In this document: in pieces, positions 5,624-9,247 of the stretch
Layout: each line of letters opens with the position of its first letter
Position numbering within the stretch: the stretch's first letter is position 1
Origin: Streptomyces exfoliatus
GTDB lineage: Bacteria > Actinomycetota > Actinomycetes > Streptomycetales > Streptomycetaceae
Assembly (NCBI RefSeq): GCF_000725545.1
Contig: NZ_JNZP01000058.1
Coordinates: forward strand, 1-9,247
Direction of reading: 5' to 3'
DNA length: 9,247 nt
The notes under the pieces: generated by a model
Database searches by the model: none
What the model was told of the DNA's origin: nothing
The model's input: only the letters and a program-made list of their open reading frames with translations
Made by a program: the position numbers and the translations under genes

Positions 5624-5645
5624 GGTCCCGGATCGGGCCGGGACC
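5624..5645. promoter_or_regulatory. Perfect 8-bp inverted repeat between divergent promoters
   Basis: GGTCCCGG and CCGGGACC flank ATCGGG. The repeat lies 9 bp upstream of the regulator's -35 box and about 35 bp upstream of the -10 box of the divergent gene. Its sequence is unrelated to the GAAAG/CTTTC operator, so a second DNA-binding protein is possible. It is placed upstream of both starts, which makes a terminator role less likely. Confidence 0.5.
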
Positions 5646-5679
5646 TCGCCCTGTCTCGTGTGGCGGGCGCGCGGCGGGT

Positions 5680-5691
5680 GACAATGAGTCC
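5680..5691 (+). promoter_or_regulatory. -10 element of a probable leaderless promoter
   Basis: GACAAT (5680-5685) is followed by 6 nt and then ATG 5692. A transcription start at the A of ATG would give a leaderless mRNA. There is no well-placed Shine-Dalgarno (only GAG, 3 nt before ATG), which fits. The -35 region is weak (TCGTGT at 18-nt spacing). Confidence 0.5.
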
Positions 5692-6048
5692 ATGGACGAC
5701 ATCGACCCCGTAGAGCAGGCGCTGCACGCCGCTCGCGCGCTGGTACTGGCCGACCTGGCGGCCCGAAAGGTGGCCGCCGCCGAGGTCGTGTCGATGGTGG
5801 AGGACGCGGTGACCCACCGGCGCTGGTGGGTCGAGCAGTGGCCCGAGGGCGTGACGTACGTCGCCGGTCTCGTCGCCCAGGACGTCCAGGACGCCCTGCT
5901 CGAACGGTACGGCCGCTGGCCGATCTGCCCGGTCTGTTCCTCGGGGGACCCGCACGCCCTCGACGTGGAACCGGAGCTGGGCCCGGACCCGCACTGGGTC
6001 TGCGGCAAGCAGGGCGTGGTGGTCGCTCCGGTGGGCGGTCTGACGTGA
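5692..6048 (+). CDS. Small protein with a CPxC...HxxC zinc-binding-like motif
   Basis: A 118-aa cytosolic protein with no signal or membrane segment. I do not recognise a named family. Residues 5-72 are mostly helix-forming (EQALHAARALVLADLAARK and AAEVVSMVEDAVTHRRWW), with a Trp-rich patch RRWWVEQW at 43-50. The C-terminal part has Cys79-Pro-Val-Cys82 and His101-Trp-Val-Cys104; four ligands at this spacing suit a structural zinc site such as a zinc ribbon or treble clef, and His88 is a spare ligand. It is divergent from the MurR-type regulator with about 110 bp between starts, and its stop is 31 nt before the DUF4031 gene, so these two are probably one operon. The ATG start is supported by the -10 box 6 nt upstream. 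Its role is unknown; regulation together with murQ is possible from the shared intergenic region. Confidence 0.8.
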   Translation: MDDIDPVEQALHAARALVLADLAARKVAAAEVVSMVEDAVTHRRWWVEQWPEGVTYVAGLVAQDVQDALLERYGRWPICPVCSSGDPHALDVEPELGPDPHWVCGKQGVVVAPVGGLT

Positions 6049-6079
6049 TGCCCCCCATGGATCCGGCGGGGAGTCCGAT

Positions 6080-6349
6080 GTGACCCTCTACATCGACCCG
6101 CCGACCTGGCCGGGCCACGGCCGCATGTGGTCGCACCTGGTCAGCGACGTCTCCTTCGAGGAGCTGCACGCCTTCGCCGCCTCGATCGGCGCCCCGCCCC
6201 GCGCCTTCGAGCGCGACCACTACGACATCCCGTCCGACCGGTACGCGGACGCGGTGGCGGGCGGCGCGGTCGAGGTCGGCTCGAAGGAACTGCTCCGCCG
6301 CCTCACGGACGCGGGTCTCCGGCGCCCGAAGGGCCGTCCGGCTTCCTGA
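6080..6349 (+). CDS. DUF4031 domain protein
   Basis: An 89-aa cytosolic protein, essentially a single DUF4031 domain. Characteristic stretches are YIDPPTWPGHGRMWSHLVSD (4-23), FEELHAFAASIGAPPRAFER (26-45) and DHYDIPSDRYADAVAGGA (46-63), ending KELLRRLTDAGLRRPKG. The conserved Trp, His, Asp and Tyr residues resemble an active or metal site, but to my knowledge no function is established for the family. The start is GTG 6080, because GGGGAG ends 6 nt upstream; the overlapping ATG at 6078 is out of frame. It is the second gene of the short operon with the 118-aa protein. A tandem repeat begins at its stop codon and a hairpin follows. Confidence 0.88.
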   Translation: MTLYIDPPTWPGHGRMWSHLVSDVSFEELHAFAASIGAPPRAFERDHYDIPSDRYADAVAGGAVEVGSKELLRRLTDAGLRRPKGRPAS

Positions 6350-6409
6350 GCCCCCGCGCTGAGCCCCCGCGCTGAGCCCCTGCGCTGAGCCCGGCGCTGA
6401 TCCCCGCGC
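6347..6409 (+). repeat. Tandem repeat starting at the stop codon (13-bp unit)
   Basis: The stop TGA of the DUF4031 gene opens an array: TGAGCCCCCGCGC twice, TGAGCCCCTGCGC, then two 12-bp degenerate units, TGAGCCCGGCGC and TGATCCCCGCGC. TGA triplets at 6347, 6360, 6373, 6386 and 6398 fall in all three frames. The array overlaps the terminator-like hairpin. The units look like recent slippage copies. Confidence 0.85.
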
Positions 6410-6412
6410 CGG
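6391..6412 (+). terminator. Hairpin, probable terminator of the small operon
   Basis: CCGGCGC and GCGCCGG form a perfect 7-bp stem around an 8-nt loop, TGATCCCC, about 40 nt after the DUF4031 stop. There is no U tract. The stem is formed from the last repeat units and is only moderate in length, so termination is likely but not certain. Confidence 0.5.
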
Positions 6413-6674
6413 ATTCCCCGGGCCGGATCCCCACGCTGGTTTCCTGGTGGCGCGCGCGTTTCGTGCGGCTGTACGATCCGGCTGCCGGCAGGTGGGGGCA
6501 TCGGGCCGGCCCGCGACCCCGGCATGCGCGCGCGTACTCCGTGCCTTGCCGTGCGCGCCCCCGCTGTCGTTTCCGACACCAAGCCTTTCGTCACGCCGTC
6601 TCGTCGCGCTGGTCTCATGCTGCGCGCCGTGCGTTCGGCAGACCCGTTCGGCATGCCCGCAAGAGGGGACCCAC
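6413..6674 (+). other. Gene-free upstream region of the large secreted protein
   Basis: Together with the repeat and hairpin before it, this makes a gap of about 325 bp. Open frames crossing it have no homology or codon sense I can see. It should hold the promoter of the next gene. TACGAT at 6472-6477 is the best -10-like box, but no good -35 lies 16-19 nt upstream (TGGCGC at 18 nt), and a start there would give a leader of about 190 nt. A small inverted repeat, TGTCG/CGACA around TTTC, lies at 6565-6578 and could be an operator. Confidence 0.4.
6663..6668 (+). promoter_or_regulatory. Ribosome binding site that fixes a TTG start
   Basis: GAGGGG ends 6 nt before TTG 6675. It is the only good Shine-Dalgarno near the signal-peptide coding region, and no ATG or GTG in frame gives a sensible signal peptide, so TTG is taken as the start. 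Confidence 0.8.
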
Positions 6675-9247
6675 TTGTCCGTCCGAAGAGCTGTCGCGCT
6701 CGCCCTGAGCGCGACCCTGGGGATCACCGGCCTGGCGGCCGTCACCGCGCCCGCCGCATCGGCCGCCGCCGACTCCCCGTACGAGGTGAAGATCGCCGCA
6801 CCTCCCCTCAGCACCCCGCCGTGGGTGCACCTGTACGGCGCCGGAACCGGCCTCCAGCTCTGGAACGGTGCGGAGGGGTACCACTGGCGGAACCTCTCCG
6901 GGGGCCCGGCCGTCGCCGCGCCGACCTGTCCCGAACCCGTCGCCTACGGCGACGAGGCCGGTTGCATGGGCTTCAGCGGCAACGCGGCCGAGGCCACCGT
7001 GCACGACTACACGACCGGCGTCACCCAGCGCCGCACCGGCCTCGAAGGCCACACCTGGCTGCGCGCCTTCGGCTCGGACAGGGTGGTCAGCCACCCGGAC
7101 ACGAACCGCACCGCCCTCCACCTGCTCGGCATCGGCGAGACCGCGCCGGCGGACCTCGTGGTGGAGCTGCCGGGTGCGGACCCGGCGCGTACGTGGGGGC
7201 CGACCGTCGCCGCGTTCGACGACACGGGCGCGGTCATCCAGTACGGGGCCGGCGACGGCTTCGTCACCGCTCTGCTGGACTTCGCGACCGGCGCACTCCG
7301 GAAGCTGCCCGCCCCGCCGAACGGCGTGCTGTACGACAAGATGGCCCTGAGCGCCGACTGGATCGTCCAGTACAGGCTCTCCGGCACCGTCGAGGCGTTC
7401 GTCGTCTCCCGTAAGGACGCCGCGGCCACCGGCCAGGTCGTGAAGCTGCCCAACACCGACGCCGGCCTCGTCGGGCGCCTCGGCGTCACCGGCGGCTGGA
7501 TCGTCGGACACTACGGCGACCCCTCCGCGCCCCACCCGGTCAAGGCGACGCCCGTCACCGGCGGCGCCTCGCGCGACCTCCCGGTCAAGGCCGCGGCCGA
7601 CGCCGAGTTCAGCACCGCGCCGGACGGCAGGCTGTACGTCGTCGGCGGCACCGACTCCGCCCACTGGGGCGTGCGCCGCGTCTCCGTCGACGGTACGGGC
7701 GCCCCGGTCACCGAGTCCGTCCTGAGCGTGCCGCCACGGACGGTCCAGCGCGGCGGCCTGACCCTCGCGAACGGCCGCGTCACGACCGAGCACACCGACG
7801 GCGACAAGCGGAACATCGTGCGCTACGACGTCTCGCTCACGGAGCCCCGTACCGCCACCCAGGCCTGGAGCTGCGACGCGGTCGGCGGCACCGCCCTGAA
7901 CTGCCCGCCGACCACGGCCTGGACGCAGGACTACGGGACCCGGTGGCTCGACACCGGTGACGGCCGGCTCGTCACCCTCCTCACGGAGGACATCCCGCCG
8001 TTCCGCGGGGACCCGCCGTGCATCGGCTGCGTCATCAAGCTGCAGGTGACGACGACGGGTTCCGGCGGTACGACCCGGACGGTCCCGCTCGACACGACGC
8101 GCAAGATCAGCCCCGTGCGTCTCCTGGGCGCCTCCGGCCGGTACGTGCACTTCCTCGCCACCGAGAACTACGAGACCCGGTCGGTCGTCGCGGACATCGA
8201 GACGGGCAAGACCTGGATCTCCGGCAGCACGAACCAGGCCCTGTGGGGCACCTGGCTCTGGACCTCGTCCGCGGCGAACGACACCGTCTCCGCGATCGAC
8301 CTGCGCAGCGGAGCGACCGTCGCGACGATCGACCTCGGGACCGAGTGCGGCACCGCCGACTTCGACGTCGTCGGCAAGTGGATCTACGCCCGCTGCGGCG
8401 ACGGCGCGTCCGCCGTCGTGTACGACCGGGAGAAGAAGACCTCCGTCCGCTTCCAGGTGCCGCGGTCGAGCCAGCCGCGGCTGGGCGACGGCTTCGTCGC
8501 CCACACGGCAGTCGGCGCCGAAGGCGATCCGCTGAGCGTCACAGACGTCCGCTCGGGCGCGCCCGTCGTGCGCACCCTCGGTCTCGTCGCGCCCGGCCTG
8601 CCCAACTACGACCAGGGCTGGACGATCGACCGGTTCGGAGGGGGCGTCGCCTTCGTCGACCCCCAGCAGGCGATCCACGTCGTCGGCCTCGGCGGTGTCA
8701 CCAGCCGTTTGACCGCCCTCGATTCCGCCGTGCCGACGTCCGTGAACCTGAAGTCCGGTGCTTGGAAGCCGCGTTGGACGCTGTCCAAGCCCGGCATGTG
8801 GTCGCTCGCGTTCAAGCACAAGGCGACCGGCAAGGTCGCGCGGAGCCTGAGCGGGGGCGAGGCGCGCGGTCTCGTCGCTCCTGCGTGGGACGGGAAGGAC
8901 GCGGCTGGGAAGCTGGTCGCGAACGGTGCCTACGCGTGGGCGTTGACGGTGAAGGCCGCTGATGGTCAGGGCGCGGATCTCGCGGTCTCCGGTGTGCTCT
9001 CCGTGACGGGTGGCGCTGCGGTCTGGCGTGACATGTCCGGGGACGACGGTTTCGGTGATCTGTTGGTGATGGATACGGCGGGTCTGGTGTCGTTGTACCG
9101 GGGGACCGGTACGGGTGCGGTGTCGGCGCGGATGGCTGGTTCGGGGGCGAAGTTCGCGACGTCGTCGGTGTTCGTGCCGGTGGGTGATCTGAATGGTGAC
9201 CGGTGTGCGGATGTGTATGTCCGTGTGGGTGATCAGTTGCGGGCGTA
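6675..9247 (+). CDS. Large secreted protein: propeller-like N-terminus, FlgD-Ig-like domain, FG-GAP repeats (partial)
   Basis: At least 857 codons are present and the 3' end lies outside the window. Residues 1-30 are a signal peptide: SVRRAVALAL core and TAPAASA before ADSPYE. Residues about 35-690 consist of repeated short strands with Gly/Asp turns (for example GRLYVVGG, DGRLVTLL, GWIVGHYG), suggesting a large beta-propeller. Its Cys residues come in close pairs (85/97, 400/410, 449/452, 558/574), suiting local disulfides outside the cell. Residues about 700-780 (WTLSKPGMWSLAF to APAWDGKDAAGKLVANGAYA) match FlgD-Ig-like domains. Calcium-loop FG-GAP repeats begin at DMSGDDGFGD (786) and DLNGDRCAD (838), spaced 52 residues. 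The TTG start follows GAGGGG. Function is unknown; surface binding or adhesion is an inference from the domains. Codon use changes near the C-terminal end, and the protein resembles the one whose tail opens the window. Confidence 0.9.
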   Translation, partial: MSVRRAVALALSATLGITGLAAVTAPAASAAADSPYEVKIAAPPLSTPPWVHLYGAGTGLQLWNGAEGYHWRNLSGGPAVAAPTCPEPVAYGDEAGCMGFSGNAAEATVHDYTTGVTQRRTGLEGHTWLRAFGSDRVVSHPDTNRTALHLLGIGETAPADLVVELPGADPARTWGPTVAAFDDTGAVIQYGAGDGFVTALLDFATGALRKLPAPPNGVLYDKMALSADWIVQYRLSGTVEAFVVSRKDAAATGQVVKLPNTDAGLVGRLGVTGGWIVGHYGDPSAPHPVKATPVTGGASRDLPVKAAADAEFSTAPDGRLYVVGGTDSAHWGVRRVSVDGTGAPVTESVLSVPPRTVQRGGLTLANGRVTTEHTDGDKRNIVRYDVSLTEPRTATQAWSCDAVGGTALNCPPTTAWTQDYGTRWLDTGDGRLVTLLTEDIPPFRGDPPCIGCVIKLQVTTTGSGGTTRTVPLDTTRKISPVRLLGASGRYVHFLATENYETRSVVADIETGKTWISGSTNQALWGTWLWTSSAANDTVSAIDLRSGATVATIDLGTECGTADFDVVGKWIYARCGDGASAVVYDREKKTSVRFQVPRSSQPRLGDGFVAHTAVGAEGDPLSVTDVRSGAPVVRTLGLVAPGLPNYDQGWTIDRFGGGVAFVDPQQAIHVVGLGGVTSRLTALDSAVPTSVNLKSGAWKPRWTLSKPGMWSLAFKHKATGKVARSLSGGEARGLVAPAWDGKDAAGKLVANGAYAWALTVKAADGQGADLAVSGVLSVTGGAAVWRDMSGDDGFGDLLVMDTAGLVSLYRGTGTGAVSARMAGSGAKFATSSVFVPVGDLNGDRCADVYVRVGDQLRA

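Noticed and set aside
6347..6409. CRISPR-like array
   Set aside because: The units are 12-13 bp, directly adjacent without spacers, and no cas gene is present; it is a simple tandem repeat.
5579..6814. Upstream extension of the regulator frame to 717 aa
   Set aside because: It would run antisense through the 118-aa and DUF4031 genes and through the promoter and operator; the sequence is low-complexity Arg/Pro/Gly and not regulator-like.
6615..8819. 734-codon open frame on the minus strand
   Set aside because: It lies opposite the large secreted gene, which has a signal peptide, a ribosome site and recognisable domains. The antisense frame is Gly/Arg/Val/Asp-rich without motifs, the usual mirror of G/C third positions.

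Overview
The window looks like chromosomal DNA of a Streptomyces or close relative. It is very GC-rich, with strong G/C bias at codon third positions, GTG and TTG starts, leaderless-type promoters, and protein families that resemble streptomycete ones. This is inferred from sequence character only; no search was run.

Layout. (1) Bases 1-98 are the 3' end of a secreted FG-GAP/VCBS-type protein, closed by a 14-bp-stem terminator that also serves the converging minus-strand genes. (2) A minus-strand pair follows: an aldo/keto reductase (919-1842) and, 11 nt downstream, a family 3 solute-binding-protein domain without a signal peptide (179-907). (3) Divergent from that pair, after a hairpin-rich intergenic region, is a secreted tripeptidyl-aminopeptidase-type alpha/beta hydrolase (2078-3577). 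(4) Converging on it is a minus-strand cell-wall-recycling unit: a MurR/RpiR-type regulator (4661-5578) followed by MurQ, N-acetylmuramate-6-phosphate etherase (3616-4551). A 96-nt spacer that contains no U in the mRNA separates them. (5) Divergent from the regulator is a small plus-strand operon: a 118-aa Cys/His zinc-binding-like protein (5692-6048) and a DUF4031 protein (6080-6349). (6) After a gene-free stretch comes a large secreted protein (6675 to beyond the window end). It has a probable beta-propeller-like N-terminus, a FlgD-Ig-like domain and calcium-loop FG-GAP repeats. It resembles the protein whose tail opens the window.

The regulatory centre is 5550-5692. The regulator's promoter (TTGTCG, 18 nt, TATCTT) lies inside a 23-bp near-palindrome, so the regulator probably represses itself and murQ. 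A second GAAA/TTTC palindrome lies about three helical turns away inside the gene. A separate perfect 8-bp inverted repeat sits between the two divergent promoters. Both divergent genes have a -10-like box 6 nt before the start codon, as expected for leaderless mRNAs.

The most interesting leads are the co-location of murR-murQ with the zinc-like/DUF4031 pair, the U-free C-rich spacer that resembles a Rho-utilisation site, and two tandem repeats that begin exactly at stop codons and place stops in all three frames. No RNA gene, CRISPR array or insertion sequence was seen.
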